64,000 bases of DNA from Alcaligenes faecalis (GCF_005311025.1 NZ_CP031747.1:1922001-1986000); one strand, 5' to 3'. Shown: positions 1 to 8,237, counted from the first letter of the stretch. Translations and numbers: made by a program. Notes: generated from the letters alone by a model not told the origin.

Positions 1-17
1 AAACATAAGGCTTCTTC

Positions 18-581
18 ATGTCCACACGACTTTCCATTATCAGCACCCGCACCGGCGACGATGGCACAACGGGCCTGGGCGATGGCAGCCGCCTGCCCAA
101 GACTGCCCCCCTGATTCATGCCCTGGGTGACGTGGATGAACTGAACAGCCATATCGGCGTCTTGCGCAGCATGGCACTGCCCGAGGATGTTGATGCCCTG
201 CTGTCCGACATTCAGCACGACTTGTTCGATATGGGGGCCGAGCTGTGCATCCCTGGCCATCAGGTCATAGGCAGCGTCCATGTGGAACGTCTGGACCAAG
301 CGATTCGTCACTACAACGAGCCCTTGGGCATACTCAAAGAGTTCATTTTGCCCGGTGGCAGCCCGGCAGCCGCACAAGCACATGTACTGCGTTGTGTGGC
401 GCGTCGTGCAGAACGTAGCGTCGTGGCGGTGCCCTCAGAATCCTTGCCACAAGAAGGCCCGCGCCTGTATCTGAACCGCCTGTCGGATTTGTTGTTTGTG
501 CTGGCGCGTACCTTGAACCGCCATGCAGGCCGCTCCGACGTGCTGTGGGAGCCCAAGCGCAACGAGCCTGGCAAGGGCTGA
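18..581 (+). CDS. Cob(I)alamin adenosyltransferase, PduO type
   Basis: This enzyme transfers the adenosyl group of ATP to cob(I)alamin or a corrinoid precursor, giving the coenzyme B12 form; it acts in the cytoplasm. The family's ATP-binding loop RTGDDGTTGLG is at residues 11-21, the GDVDELN helix at 37-43, and the conserved C-terminal helix with YLNRLSDLLFVLAR near 150-163. The length of 187 residues is normal for the family. ATG at 18 has AAGG about 8 nt upstream. The gene is followed at once by a strong hairpin at 609-638, so it ends its transcript here. Upstream DNA lies outside the window, so an operon or cobalamin riboswitch cannot be judged. Confidence 0.93.
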   Translation: MSTRLSIISTRTGDDGTTGLGDGSRLPKTAPLIHALGDVDELNSHIGVLRSMALPEDVDALLSDIQHDLFDMGAELCIPGHQVIGSVHVERLDQAIRHYNEPLGILKEFILPGGSPAAAQAHVLRCVARRAERSVVAVPSESLPQEGPRLYLNRLSDLLFVLARTLNRHAGRSDVLWEPKRNEPGKG

Positions 582-608
582 TCGCCCCATCGCGACTGCA
601 ACTATAAA

Positions 609-638
609 AATAGGGCCCTGCTTTAGCAGGGCCCTATT
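609..638. terminator. Bidirectional intrinsic terminator
   Basis: A perfect 14-bp stem (609-622 with 625-638) has a 2-nt loop. It is flanked by an A-run on the left and CCTTTTC on the right, so it can serve both the adenosyltransferase gene (+) and the convergent C45 gene (-). Confidence 0.85.
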
Positions 639-643
639 CCTTT

Positions 644-1681
644 TCAGGCTAGATCAATGCGAGTGGTATCCGCAAACTTCAGCACAGGCTCGTCCGTGGG
701 GTCTTCGTAGACCTGCCACTTCAAGGACTGGCTGCCTACCTGAATATCCACGGTAGCCAGGGTGTTTTCCGCGTCACTGTCCGCCGGGTCACAGCGCCAG
801 ATCGGAAATTCCGCATGGTGCTGATCCGCCAGGACGATCAAAGGATCAAGCGCAGCACCGGCTTGTGCCAACAATTGATCCCCACGCTCCTGCCGCAGTT
901 CGGACGACCGGGTAATACGCTGTTCAAAGCCTTTCATGGACGGATGTACCGCATGGTTGGCGTGCAGATGGTTTTGCTCAATGGTCTGCACAGAAACGGC
1001 CTCGGCACTGAACTCCACGCTCAGCAAGCGTGGATCGCCACGCTGCGCCAGACTCAAATGGAAAGCGCCGGAACGCGGGTGATCCTGCAAGATCCCTACT
1101 GCCTGATCCAGATCAGGCTGATCCAGCATGGCGCGGGTCAGGACCATGCGCGGCACCCCTGGGGCCACATGCCGAGCCCGCACATTATTCACCGTCATGG
1201 CCAAACCGGCCTGGGTCACTGCAAAGCTGTGGCCCGGCAAGGAAGCAGGGTAAAGAAAAGAGACAAAGGACATGCCGCTGTCGGGGATGAATTTGGCCAC
1301 CCCGCAGTAACCGGCAAAACCTGGATCACCATCTTCGTTATGCACCAGACGAGGCTCGCCCTGGGCGGGCATTTGCACGGTGGTGCAACCATCGGGAGCC
1401 ATGGCCCACAAGTCGCCCCGGCAATTCCACAAGAAAACGTCTTCAAAGGGGAGCTCCAGACCCAATGCCAGGCCCTGGAGCTCGGTCCATATTCGGGGGA
1501 AATAACGCTCGGTGTACTGAGCCAGCTGACCGGCTACAGCCGTCCCCTTCGATTGCATGATGCCTTGCCACGCTGCTGAGTTCAGCAAGTAGGCATGCAC
1601 GGCGGGGGCTCCGAAACGTCCCAAAGAATGGCCAATTTCTTTGGGACCACCACTTAACTCCAGATAGGACAACTTAGCCAT
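644..1681 (-). CDS. C45-family autoproteolytic acyltransferase/hydrolase
   Basis: The protein belongs to the Ntn-hydrolase family of acyl-CoA:6-aminopenicillanate acyltransferase (peptidase C45). These enzymes cut themselves to expose an N-terminal cysteine and then hydrolyse or transfer amide-linked acyl groups. The expected junction is APDG-CTTVQ, with Cys99 as the new N-terminus, followed by HNEDGD, which resembles the family's substrate loop. It has 345 residues and no clear signal peptide. The ATG at 1681 lies 5 nt after the rpiR-like stop, with GGAAA as a ribosome site, so the two genes are co-transcribed. A class III aminotransferase is divergent from them, which suggests catabolism of an N-acylated amino compound. 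The substrate is unknown; the fold and cleavage site are the secure part. Confidence 0.85.
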   Translation of the reverse strand: MAKLSYLELSGGPKEIGHSLGRFGAPAVHAYLLNSAAWQGIMQSKGTAVAGQLAQYTERYFPRIWTELQGLALGLELPFEDVFLWNCRGDLWAMAPDGCTTVQMPAQGEPRLVHNEDGDPGFAGYCGVAKFIPDSGMSFVSFLYPASLPGHSFAVTQAGLAMTVNNVRARHVAPGVPRMVLTRAMLDQPDLDQAVGILQDHPRSGAFHLSLAQRGDPRLLSVEFSAEAVSVQTIEQNHLHANHAVHPSMKGFEQRITRSSELRQERGDQLLAQAGAALDPLIVLADQHHAEFPIWRCDPADSDAENTLATVDIQVGSQSLKWQVYEDPTDEPVLKFADTTRIDLA

Positions 1682-1686
1682 TGCGT

Positions 1687-2547
1687 CTATTTCCAGTAAG
1701 CACCGGACTGGTGCAATTGATTTTCAACCAACTCAATACCGCTGACAGCACGACTGCCCGCCTTGGCCAGAACCTGTTCCAGCAAGACCTCCACCAGTGC
1801 CTGTGCAGCAACCAGAGAAGGAAAAAAAGACGGACTGTCGGTTCCAAACAATAATGTGGCATCTGCCTGCTGCGCAATAGGGGCAAGCAAGCTGTCGCAA
1901 ATCGCCAGAATTTGTGCATCTGCCTGTCGGGCCGCTGCATGGGCCAGCACGGCTTCCTGGGAATACGGTGCAAAACCGAACAAGACCAGCACATCCCCTT
2001 TTTGCAGCGCCCGCAGATCCATATCCAGAGTGCCGGACTCGCCACGCAACAAGCCAATCGAGGGCCGGAACAGACGGTACTGATAATGGAAGGAAAAAGC
2101 GGGTGCAAAAGAGGCTCTGAACCCGGCCACAAAAACCCGCTTGGCCTTGTTCAGCAATTCCACAGCCTGTGGCAAGCGTGCTTCATTCACCTCGCGCAGC
2201 AGCGCCAGAGTATCCATTTGTGCTGTCAGCGTCTGCGCCAGGCGATCTTCTTTATTTCGATTGCGTACCACCGCCCGGGCCTGATCGGCATAGCGCCTTG
2301 CACCCTGTCCATGCAGCGCCTGGGTGAACACAGCCTTGAACTCTGCCCAACCGCCAAAGCCCAAAGACTGGGCAAAGCGCAGCAAGGTAGCAGGCTGCAC
2401 CTGTGCCTGCGCGGCCAACTGACGCATGGACATCAAGGGCACCTGTTCGGCGTGATCCAGCACATAGCGCGCGCTTTGCTGGAACTGCGGCGACATGGTG
2501 GCAAACGCTGCCTGAATACGCTCGGTCAGATTGCTCAAGGAGTTCAT
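1687..2547 (-). CDS. RpiR/MurR-family transcriptional regulator
   Basis: This is a 286-residue regulator with an N-terminal RpiR helix-turn-helix (about residues 30-75, with VQPATLLRFAQSLGF as the recognition region) and a C-terminal SIS sugar-isomerase-like effector domain (about 125-260). SIS domains in this family usually bind phosphosugars or related small acids. It heads the minus-strand pair with the C45 acyltransferase and faces the aminotransferase across a 182-bp gap that carries three GTTGAA/TTCAAC half-sites. It therefore probably controls both directions. The ATG at 2547 is the only good start that keeps the whole helix-turn-helix; its ribosome site is weak. Confidence 0.9.
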   Translation of the reverse strand: MNSLSNLTERIQAAFATMSPQFQQSARYVLDHAEQVPLMSMRQLAAQAQVQPATLLRFAQSLGFGGWAEFKAVFTQALHGQGARRYADQARAVVRNRNKEDRLAQTLTAQMDTLALLREVNEARLPQAVELLNKAKRVFVAGFRASFAPAFSFHYQYRLFRPSIGLLRGESGTLDMDLRALQKGDVLVLFGFAPYSQEAVLAHAAARQADAQILAICDSLLAPIAQQADATLLFGTDSPSFFPSLVAAQALVEVLLEQVLAKAGSRAVSGIELVENQLHQSGAYWK

Positions 2548-2660
2548 GGGCCAACACGCTTAAAAAGGGGACATCAAGTATATATCGGGCGCAAATGCAG
2601 TCTGGGCGCAACAGTGAGGCCTTTATCCACCTGTCCCGACAAATCAATGATGATTTATTT

Positions 2661-2696
2661 GTTGAAAGTATTATTATATATTCAACATACGTTGAA
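2661..2696. promoter_or_regulatory. Candidate RpiR operator, three half-sites
   Basis: GTTGAA at 2661-2666, TTCAAC at 2681-2686 and GTTGAA at 2691-2696 form two overlapping inverted repeats with spacers of 14 and 4 nt, inside an AT-rich divergent promoter region. The assignment to the neighbouring RpiR regulator is inferred from position. Confidence 0.5.
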
Positions 2697-2729
2697 AATC
2701 CTTCCGGGCCTACTTTCTGGATCTGCGCC

Positions 2730-4055
2730 ATGACACATGTCTTTCATCGCAACCCCAAACAAACCTTGCCCTGCGCCGTCAAAGGCGATGGTATCCGCAT
2801 CGTGGACAGCAATGGCAACACTTATATAGACGCCAGCGGTGGCGCGGCCGTATCCTGCCTGGGCCATAGCCACCCTGTTGTGATCGCTGCCATCAAGCAA
2901 CAGCTGGACCAGATTGCCTACGCCCACACCTCCTTTTTCAGCAGCCAGGCCGCCGAGGACCTGGCAGATTTTTTGACCAGCCGATCCCCCGGTGATCTGG
3001 ACCATGTGTACTTTCTGTCCGGAGGCTCGGAGGCCGTAGAAGCCAGCCTGAAGCTGGCACGGCAGTATTTCGTGGAGATTGACCAGCCCGAGCGTCATAT
3101 TTTCATCGCACGCCGTCAGAGCTATCACGGCAATACGCTGGGGGCTTTGGCCATTGGCGGCAATGAATGGCGTCGCAAGCCATTCCTGCCTCTACTGGCT
3201 CCGGCCCAGCATGTCTCGCCCTGCTACCCCTACCGCGACCAAGGCAGTGATGAAAGTGCCGAGCAATATGCCGACCGTCTGGCTCAGGAACTGGACGACA
3301 TGATTCAAAGCCTGGGTCCCCAGAACGTCGCGGCCTTTGTCGGCGAGACTGTAGTGGGCGCGACCGCTGGTGCCTTGGCGCCAGTAGGCGATTACTGGAA
3401 AAAGATCCGTCGGGTCTGCGACAAGCACGGCGTGCTGCTGATTCTGGATGAAGTCATGTCGGGCATGGGGCGGACCGGCTATCTGTTCGCCTGCGAAGAG
3501 GACGGAGTCGTGCCGGACATCATGGCCATTGCCAAGGGTCTGGGTGCGGGCTATCAGCCTATTGGTGCGATGCTGGCCAGTGACCGGATTTACCAAGCCA
3601 TCCTGAATGGCTCGGGCTTTTTTCAGCACGGCCATACTTATATGGGTCACGCCACAGCCTGCGCTGGTGCTTTAGCCGTGCAACAAGTCATTGAGCAAGA
3701 CCAGTTGCTGGAAAACGTCCGTCAGCGCGGCGAACAATTGCGCCGGGAGCTGCATCAGGCGTTGGACAGCCACCCCAATGTGGGTGATATACGTGGTCGT
3801 GGCCTGTTTGTCGGAGTCGAACTGGTACAAGACAAGGCCAGCAAGCAAGCGCTGGACCCTGGCTTGAAAACCCACGCCAAGATCAAGCAGCATGCGTTTT
3901 CCCAAGGTTTAATGCTCTACCCTATGGGTGGCACGATAGATGGAGTTCACGGCGACCATATCTTGCTGGCACCGCCCTTTATCTGCACCGAGGCCGACAT
4001 TCACGAAATCGTGACACGTCTGACCCAAACCATCGAACACATCCTGCCCCGATAA
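2730..4055 (+). CDS. Class III (omega) PLP-dependent aminotransferase
   Basis: This 441-residue fold-type I aminotransferase transfers an amino group between an omega- or alpha-amino compound and a keto acid. The family pattern is clear: the substrate/PLP loop SGGSEAVEASLKLAR near 93-107, the LILDEVMSGMGRTG strand with the PLP-pyridine Asp near 240, and the Schiff-base lysine Lys269 in AIAKGLGAG. The reading frame is open upstream to 2403, but that part covers the divergent promoter and rpiR. The ATG at 2730 fits the family N-terminus (THVFHRNPKQ). It is divergent from the rpiR-C45 pair and is followed by a CMD-like gene 103 bp later. The substrate cannot be read from sequence. Confidence 0.9.
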   Translation: MTHVFHRNPKQTLPCAVKGDGIRIVDSNGNTYIDASGGAAVSCLGHSHPVVIAAIKQQLDQIAYAHTSFFSSQAAEDLADFLTSRSPGDLDHVYFLSGGSEAVEASLKLARQYFVEIDQPERHIFIARRQSYHGNTLGALAIGGNEWRRKPFLPLLAPAQHVSPCYPYRDQGSDESAEQYADRLAQELDDMIQSLGPQNVAAFVGETVVGATAGALAPVGDYWKKIRRVCDKHGVLLILDEVMSGMGRTGYLFACEEDGVVPDIMAIAKGLGAGYQPIGAMLASDRIYQAILNGSGFFQHGHTYMGHATACAGALAVQQVIEQDQLLENVRQRGEQLRRELHQALDSHPNVGDIRGRGLFVGVELVQDKASKQALDPGLKTHAKIKQHAFSQGLMLYPMGGTIDGVHGDHILLAPPFICTEADIHEIVTRLTQTIEHILPR

Positions 4056-4063
4056 ACCCGTCG

Positions 4064-4099
4064 AGCAGAGCGTCGAACAAACAGTCAGAACGCTCTGCT
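4064..4099 (+). other. Intercistronic hairpin
   Basis: AGCAGAGCGT at 4064-4073 pairs with ACGCTCTGCT at 4090-4099, a 10-bp stem with a 16-nt loop. There is no T-run, so it looks like an mRNA hairpin between the aminotransferase and the next gene rather than a terminator. Confidence 0.35.
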
Positions 4100-4158
4100 G
4101 ACTGCGCTGCGGCAAGCCAGCCGCAAGAGGCACCGCTAGTTATACATAAAGGAGAACC

Positions 4159-4683
4159 ATGGCCCGCCTACCCTATGCTGACCTGAAAGCCCCCGACGCC
4201 GCCCCACTGGTAGAGCAGATCATTGCAGAGCGCGGCAGCGTCTTGCACCTGTACCAGATGCTGCTGCACAGCCCACCCATTGCCAAAGGCTGGCTGAATC
4301 ACCTGACCGGCATACGCCACAACAGCAGCCTGCCGGGCGATCTGCGCGAACTGGTCATCATGCGCGTAGCCCTATTGAACCGCGCCCCTTACGAGGCCGA
4401 TCAACATGCCCCTATCGCGCTGGCAGAGGGGCTAAGTCGAGCCCAACTGGATGCTCTGCCCGACTGGCAAGACTCCGAGGCCTTCACGCCCATTCAGCGC
4501 GCTGTGCTGGCTTACACCGATGCCATGACTCTGAATGTGCAAGTGGAGTCCGCTGTTTTTCAGGAGGTACGCCAGTATTTTGATGAAAAACTGACGGTTG
4601 AGCTGACCGCCACCATCGCTACCTACAATATGGTGTCGCGCTTTCTGGAAGCCCTGCATATTCATTCCGACGACTCGCGTTAA
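4159..4683 (+). CDS. Carboxymuconolactone decarboxylase-like (AhpD-fold) protein
   Basis: A 174-residue all-helical protein of the CMD/AhpD superfamily. The core helices with RELVIMRVALLNRAPYEADQH (around residues 65-87) match the CMD domain. The CxxC pair of AhpD peroxidoreductases is absent: the corresponding stretch is YEADQH. A thiol peroxidase role is therefore unlikely, and a decarboxylase-like or unknown activity is more plausible. The start ATG at 4159 has a strong AAAGGAGA site at 4148-4155. It lies downstream of the aminotransferase and may share its transcript. Its 3' end overlaps the convergent LysR gene by 4 bases. Confidence 0.8.
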   Translation: MARLPYADLKAPDAAPLVEQIIAERGSVLHLYQMLLHSPPIAKGWLNHLTGIRHNSSLPGDLRELVIMRVALLNRAPYEADQHAPIALAEGLSRAQLDALPDWQDSEAFTPIQRAVLAYTDAMTLNVQVESAVFQEVRQYFDEKLTVELTATIATYNMVSRFLEALHIHSDDSR

Positions 4684-5621
4684 AACGGCACCCTGAGCAC
4701 ATCCGTCCGGCCGCCTCCCAGGCGCCCCGCTAAAAACTCCACAAACAAACGCAGTTTTGGAGGCAAATGGCGGGTGGGAGGATACAAGGCCCACAAGGCC
4801 CCGCAATACTGAGTACGGAACTCCCAATCGGCCAGCACCCGCACAATACGCCCTTCCTGCTCCGGCTCCTTGGCCACAAAGCAGGGCAAACTGCCTATCC
4901 CCAAGCCGCGCTCCACCGCATCCAGACGCACACCCGTATGGTTGGCCGCATAACGCCCGCTGACCGACACATTCAGCACACGCCCGCCTTTATTGAAACG
5001 CCAACGTGAATCGCTGGGTGCCTCGCCCAGGTAGATGCAGCTATGTTCGCGCAACTGCTGGGGATGTACGGGCAGGCTGTGTTCGGCCAGATACTCCGGA
5101 CTGGCGTACAAGCCATGCCGAATATCCGTCAGATGACGCCCCATCAAACCGGGCGGCGGCTGATCCGTGATGCGTATCGTCAGATCCAACTGATCGTCGA
5201 TCAGGTCTGCATAGCGATCATCCAGATTCATCAGCACATTCACTTTGGGGTGCGCCGCCAGAAAATCCGGCATATGCGGATGAATCAGAAAATGCCCCAC
5301 GGCTTTGGGAACACTCAAGCGTATCTGCCCCTCCGGCTCGGTCTGGAACTGCCCCGAGATCTCCATCGCGGCCTGGGCGCAGGACAGCATGTCACGGGCA
5401 TGCTCGTAAATTGCCTGGCCACTGTCGCTTAGCCGTAATTTACGCGTCGTGCGCTGCAATACCCGCGTTCCCAAACCTTTCTCCAGACGCGCAATGGAAC
5501 GGCTGACTGCCGACGGGGTATAGCCCAGTTGGCGAGAGGCTTCGGAAAAGCTGCCTGTCTCCACCACTTTGACAAAAACCACCATATCGCTCATCAGGGA
5601 AGTGAGATTACTTGTGCTCAT
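4680..5621 (-). CDS. LysR-family transcriptional regulator
   Basis: A 313-residue LysR-type regulator. The N-terminal winged helix contains GSFSEASRQLGYTPSAVSRS (about residues 23-42), followed by the linker helix and a periplasmic-binding-protein-like effector domain (about 98-300) of the CrgA-like subgroup. It is divergent from the AlaX / oxygenase / LysE genes, with only 86 bp between the starts, so it probably controls that cassette. The start at 5621 keeps nine extra residues. An internal ATG at 5594 (MSDMVVF) is also possible, and neither has a strong ribosome site. Confidence 0.9.
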   Translation of the reverse strand: MSTSNLTSLMSDMVVFVKVVETGSFSEASRQLGYTPSAVSRSIARLEKGLGTRVLQRTTRKLRLSDSGQAIYEHARDMLSCAQAAMEISGQFQTEPEGQIRLSVPKAVGHFLIHPHMPDFLAAHPKVNVLMNLDDRYADLIDDQLDLTIRITDQPPPGLMGRHLTDIRHGLYASPEYLAEHSLPVHPQQLREHSCIYLGEAPSDSRWRFNKGGRVLNVSVSGRYAANHTGVRLDAVERGLGIGSLPCFVAKEPEQEGRIVRVLADWEFRTQYCGALWALYPPTRHLPPKLRLFVEFLAGRLGGGRTDVLRVPF

Positions 5622-5642
5622 AGGGAATAAATTATTTCAATG

Positions 5643-5652
5643 AATTGCAATT
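5643..5652. promoter_or_regulatory. Candidate LysR-site palindrome
   Basis: A perfect AATTGCAATT palindrome lies in the 86-bp gap between the LysR gene and the AlaX gene. Position and symmetry suggest a LysR target; this is not otherwise supported. Confidence 0.3.
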
Positions 5653-5707
5653 ATCAGGACTGCCCACTATGCCTACAATGCCTTAAAACCAACCTACAGG
5701 TAATAAA

Positions 5708-6343
5708 ATGCAAGATAAATTATATTTGACTAGCAATAGCCTTACCTGCATAGCGGAAATCCTGGAGTGTTATCACTCCGAAAATGAGCGTTATGCTGTC
5801 AGGCTGGATAAAACCTTATTTCATCCCCAAGGCGGGGGTCAGCCTTGCGACAAAGGCACGATAAATGGGCACGAGGTCCTGCATGTAGCTCAAAACCGCG
5901 ACGGTCACGTACTGCACTACCTGCATGTGCGCCTGCCGCTGGGGCCCGTAGAACTACATATTGATCGCGCTCACCGACTGGAGCACGCCCGCCTGCATAC
6001 GGCCGGCCACCTTATCGGCCATCTGGTTGAACGCATAGGCTGGCAGGCCGTAAAGGCGCATCACTGGCGGGGCGAGTCACGGGTGGTCTTTCGCAACCCC
6101 AAGGATGCTCTGCCCCCCTTCCTGGATGATTTGTCCAATCGTTGTGCTGAACAGATTCAATTGGCTCAGCCAATTTCCATCAGTTTTCAGGAAGGGCGCC
6201 GCGAGGTTGCGATTGGTAGCCTGGGGTGCTACCCCTGCGGCGGCACACATGTTGGAAACACATCCGAATTAAATGGACTGAAAATAATCCGTATAAAAAA
6301 CAAAAAAGATGAATTGAGCATTCATTATGAAATGAAGAATTAA
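5708..6343 (+). CDS. AlaX-like trans-editing protein (aminoacyl-tRNA deacylase)
   Basis: This stand-alone relative of the alanyl-tRNA synthetase editing domain is expected to hydrolyse wrongly charged tRNA. The zinc-site residues are all visible: HTAGH at 97-101 (HxxxH) and CGGTH at 177-181 (CxxxH). The N-terminal FHPQGGGQP at 39-47 is the usual AlaX signature. The length of 211 residues fits short AlaX proteins. It is the first gene of a plus-strand set with a Fe(II)/2-oxoglutarate oxygenase and a LysE-type exporter, divergent from a LysR gene. Known AlaX proteins clear Ser- or Gly-tRNA(Ala). Here the context hints at protection against a modified amino acid, which is inference. Confidence 0.85.
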   Translation: MQDKLYLTSNSLTCIAEILECYHSENERYAVRLDKTLFHPQGGGQPCDKGTINGHEVLHVAQNRDGHVLHYLHVRLPLGPVELHIDRAHRLEHARLHTAGHLIGHLVERIGWQAVKAHHWRGESRVVFRNPKDALPPFLDDLSNRCAEQIQLAQPISISFQEGRREVAIGSLGCYPCGGTHVGNTSELNGLKIIRIKNKKDELSIHYEMKN

Positions 6344-6432
6344 TAAATAATAAAAATCATGGCAGTTTATTAGCTCTGGCTATTATCGGAAAAGAAAAAC
6401 AATTCTTTTAGAACCCCCAAGGGAAGTGAGAT

Positions 6433-7203
6433 ATGTATTTAGAGACCGAACGATTGCGGACTGAGCATATGCAGTCCCTGCTAAATGGCGAACTCCTGGC
6501 TATCCGCCTCTCCGGCTTCATTGATGCGCCCACCTCACAAAAGCTGGGCGAGCAAATCATAGACAAAGGCTTTGATCGCTATGTGAACGCTCCGAGCATC
6601 GGCCGCATTGGCATGGCTTTTTACGAAGCCGAAAACCAGCCCGAACGCATGGCCTCCTATTTCGAGGGGGTTTTTGACAATATCGACGAACTGCGCCGCC
6701 GCTGCGCCCCCTACCTGTCCCCGATTGACGTGCTGCGTTGCACGCTGGATGAAGTCTGGCCTGCCGGAGCCACACTGGAGACCTTGTACGGAAAGAAAAT
6801 GTATGTGGGCTTGTCGCGCGTGGTGCAACCCGATGTGCGCTTTCTGGCGCATCACGACATTTTGGCCAAGGACGCCCCCGGGAATTACCAGGCCATCAGT
6901 CTACAAGGCCAGTTGGCCGCCAATGTCTATTTGAAAATGCCCGAACAAGGAGGTGAACTGCAAATCTGGCAAACCGAACTGAGCCCGGATGAATTTGATG
7001 AAATGCGTGGCGACAGCTATGGCATCCATCCTGATTTGTTGGGCACCCCCGAAGTACAGATACGCCCCGGTCCGGGCGATCTGATTATTTTCAATTCTCG
7101 CAAAATGCATGCCGTCACCCCCGGCAAGGGCGATTTGCGCCTGAGCCTGTCTTGCTTTGTGGGCTATCGCGGCCCGGCCATGCCGCTGACCTTCTGGAGT
7201 TAA
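6433..7203 (+). CDS. Fe(II)/2-oxoglutarate-dependent oxygenase, small-molecule type
   Basis: A 256-residue cupin-like oxygenase. The facial triad is readable as His140-x-Asp142 (AHHDI) and His226 (KMHAV), with Arg236 (LRLSLS) ten residues later as the likely 2-oxoglutarate ligand. The strand pattern EQGGELQIW, PGPGDLIIFNS and a C-terminal TFWS resemble the WelO5/BesD-type enzymes that act on free amino acids or alkaloids. In the halogenases the Asp is Gly; here Asp is kept, so hydroxylation is expected rather than chlorination. The gene follows the AlaX gene by 89 bp and touches the exporter gene. The substrate is unknown; a free amino acid is inferred from the neighbours. Confidence 0.75.
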   Translation: MYLETERLRTEHMQSLLNGELLAIRLSGFIDAPTSQKLGEQIIDKGFDRYVNAPSIGRIGMAFYEAENQPERMASYFEGVFDNIDELRRRCAPYLSPIDVLRCTLDEVWPAGATLETLYGKKMYVGLSRVVQPDVRFLAHHDILAKDAPGNYQAISLQGQLAANVYLKMPEQGGELQIWQTELSPDEFDEMRGDSYGIHPDLLGTPEVQIRPGPGDLIIFNSRKMHAVTPGKGDLRLSLSCFVGYRGPAMPLTFWS

Positions 7204-7204
7204 T

Positions 7205-7864
7205 GTGTTGCAAACCTATTGGCCAGAGTTCGCTACTCTGGCTTTGATTCATTTTTTGGCCGTTATTGCCCCTGGACCAGATTTTGCTGTCACCATCCGC
7301 CAAAGTGTGCGGCTAGGCCGCCAGGCCGGTATTGCCACTGCCATTGGTATTGGCGCCGGAATCTCCGTGCATGTGATCTATACCTTGATGGGCGTGGGAG
7401 CCCTGCTGCACTCCACCCCCTGGCTGATGAGTGTGGCCGAGGTATTGGGAGGTGCTTACCTTCTCTATATAGGCTGGGGATTCCTGCGCCAGGCCAGCAC
7501 ACCGATGGAAGTGAGCCTGGCCGAGTCCGACAATGGCAAACCCGCTGCTGTCAGCGTACGCCAGTCCTTGACGCTGGGCTTCATGACCAATGCCACCAAC
7601 CCTAAGGCGACGCTGTTCTTTCTGGCCGTGTTTACTACCGTGGTCAGCGCCAGCACGCCTTTGACGACCCAGATGCTCTACGGCGTCTGGATGTGCCTGG
7701 TTAATGCGGGCTGGTTTATTGTGGTCAGCCTGATCTTTACCAATCCTCGCGTACGTCAGCGATTCCTGCGTATGGGGACCTGGTTTGAGCGCGTGACAGG
7801 GGTTCTACTGCTGGGGTTTTCGCTGCGCCTGCTGATCCATGCCGGTCAGCGCATCCTGCTTTAA
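7205..7864 (+). CDS. LysE/RhtB-family amino-acid exporter
   Basis: A 219-residue inner-membrane protein with about six hydrophobic segments. The LysE-family signature APGPDFAVTIRQSVRLGR is at residues 22-39 and a second conserved NPKATLFFLAVF segment near 135-146. Relatives export lysine, arginine, homoserine or threonine. The start is GTG at 7205, one base after the oxygenase stop codon, so the two genes are translationally linked. This makes export of the oxygenase product, or of its amino-acid substrate, the simplest idea. A strong hairpin at 8041-8076 follows. Confidence 0.88.
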   Translation: MLQTYWPEFATLALIHFLAVIAPGPDFAVTIRQSVRLGRQAGIATAIGIGAGISVHVIYTLMGVGALLHSTPWLMSVAEVLGGAYLLYIGWGFLRQASTPMEVSLAESDNGKPAAVSVRQSLTLGFMTNATNPKATLFFLAVFTTVVSASTPLTTQMLYGVWMCLVNAGWFIVVSLIFTNPRVRQRFLRMGTWFERVTGVLLLGFSLRLLIHAGQRILL

Positions 7865-8040
7865 GCCCGCCGACAAGCCATGGAGCCCAAGGCTACGAGT
7901 GATAAGGTCTGCGCAGCAGAACCATCAGACGCTAAACAGCACACAGGTTTGACTTCATGCCTGTACTCACCATCTTGGCCTGAGCACCGTCTGGCACCTA
8001 TGCGGCGCTATGGTCTTGGCTTGGGCTCTGCACACCATAA

Positions 8041-8076
8041 AAAAATCCCCGCCCTGAACACAGGGCGGGGATTTTT
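8041..8076. terminator. Bidirectional intrinsic terminator
   Basis: A perfect 16-bp stem (8041-8056 with 8061-8076) has an AACA loop and ends in T5/A5 runs. It lies between the convergent exporter gene (+) and the symporter operon (-). Confidence 0.9.
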
Positions 8077-8081
8077 ACTCC

Positions 8082-8204
8082 TTAGACCATGGACTCACCC
8101 GTCTTGCGGGCGTTGCGCCAGTCACGGACCAGGTTACCGACCAGCAGAACCAGAATGATGGCTGACATGACTGGCCAGACCAGAAAGTAAATCGTCATAA
8201 GCAT
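8082..8204 (-). CDS. 40-residue membrane protein, putative symporter small subunit
   Basis: This small protein has one strongly hydrophobic helix (residues about 5-24, including YFLVWPVMSAIILVLLVG) followed by a basic tail, RDWRNARKTGE. ATG at 8204 has an excellent AAGGAG site 7 nt upstream. It starts 33 bp after the stop of the sodium/solute symporter gene on the same strand and before the shared terminator, so it is the second gene of that operon. Small proteins of this shape next to such symporters are usually annotated as putative transporter small subunits. Its role is not established. Confidence 0.75.
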   Translation of the reverse strand: MLMTIYFLVWPVMSAIILVLLVGNLVRDWRNARKTGESMV

Positions 8205-8237
8205 AGTGTTCTCCTTTTAACGTCTTGTCTCATACCC

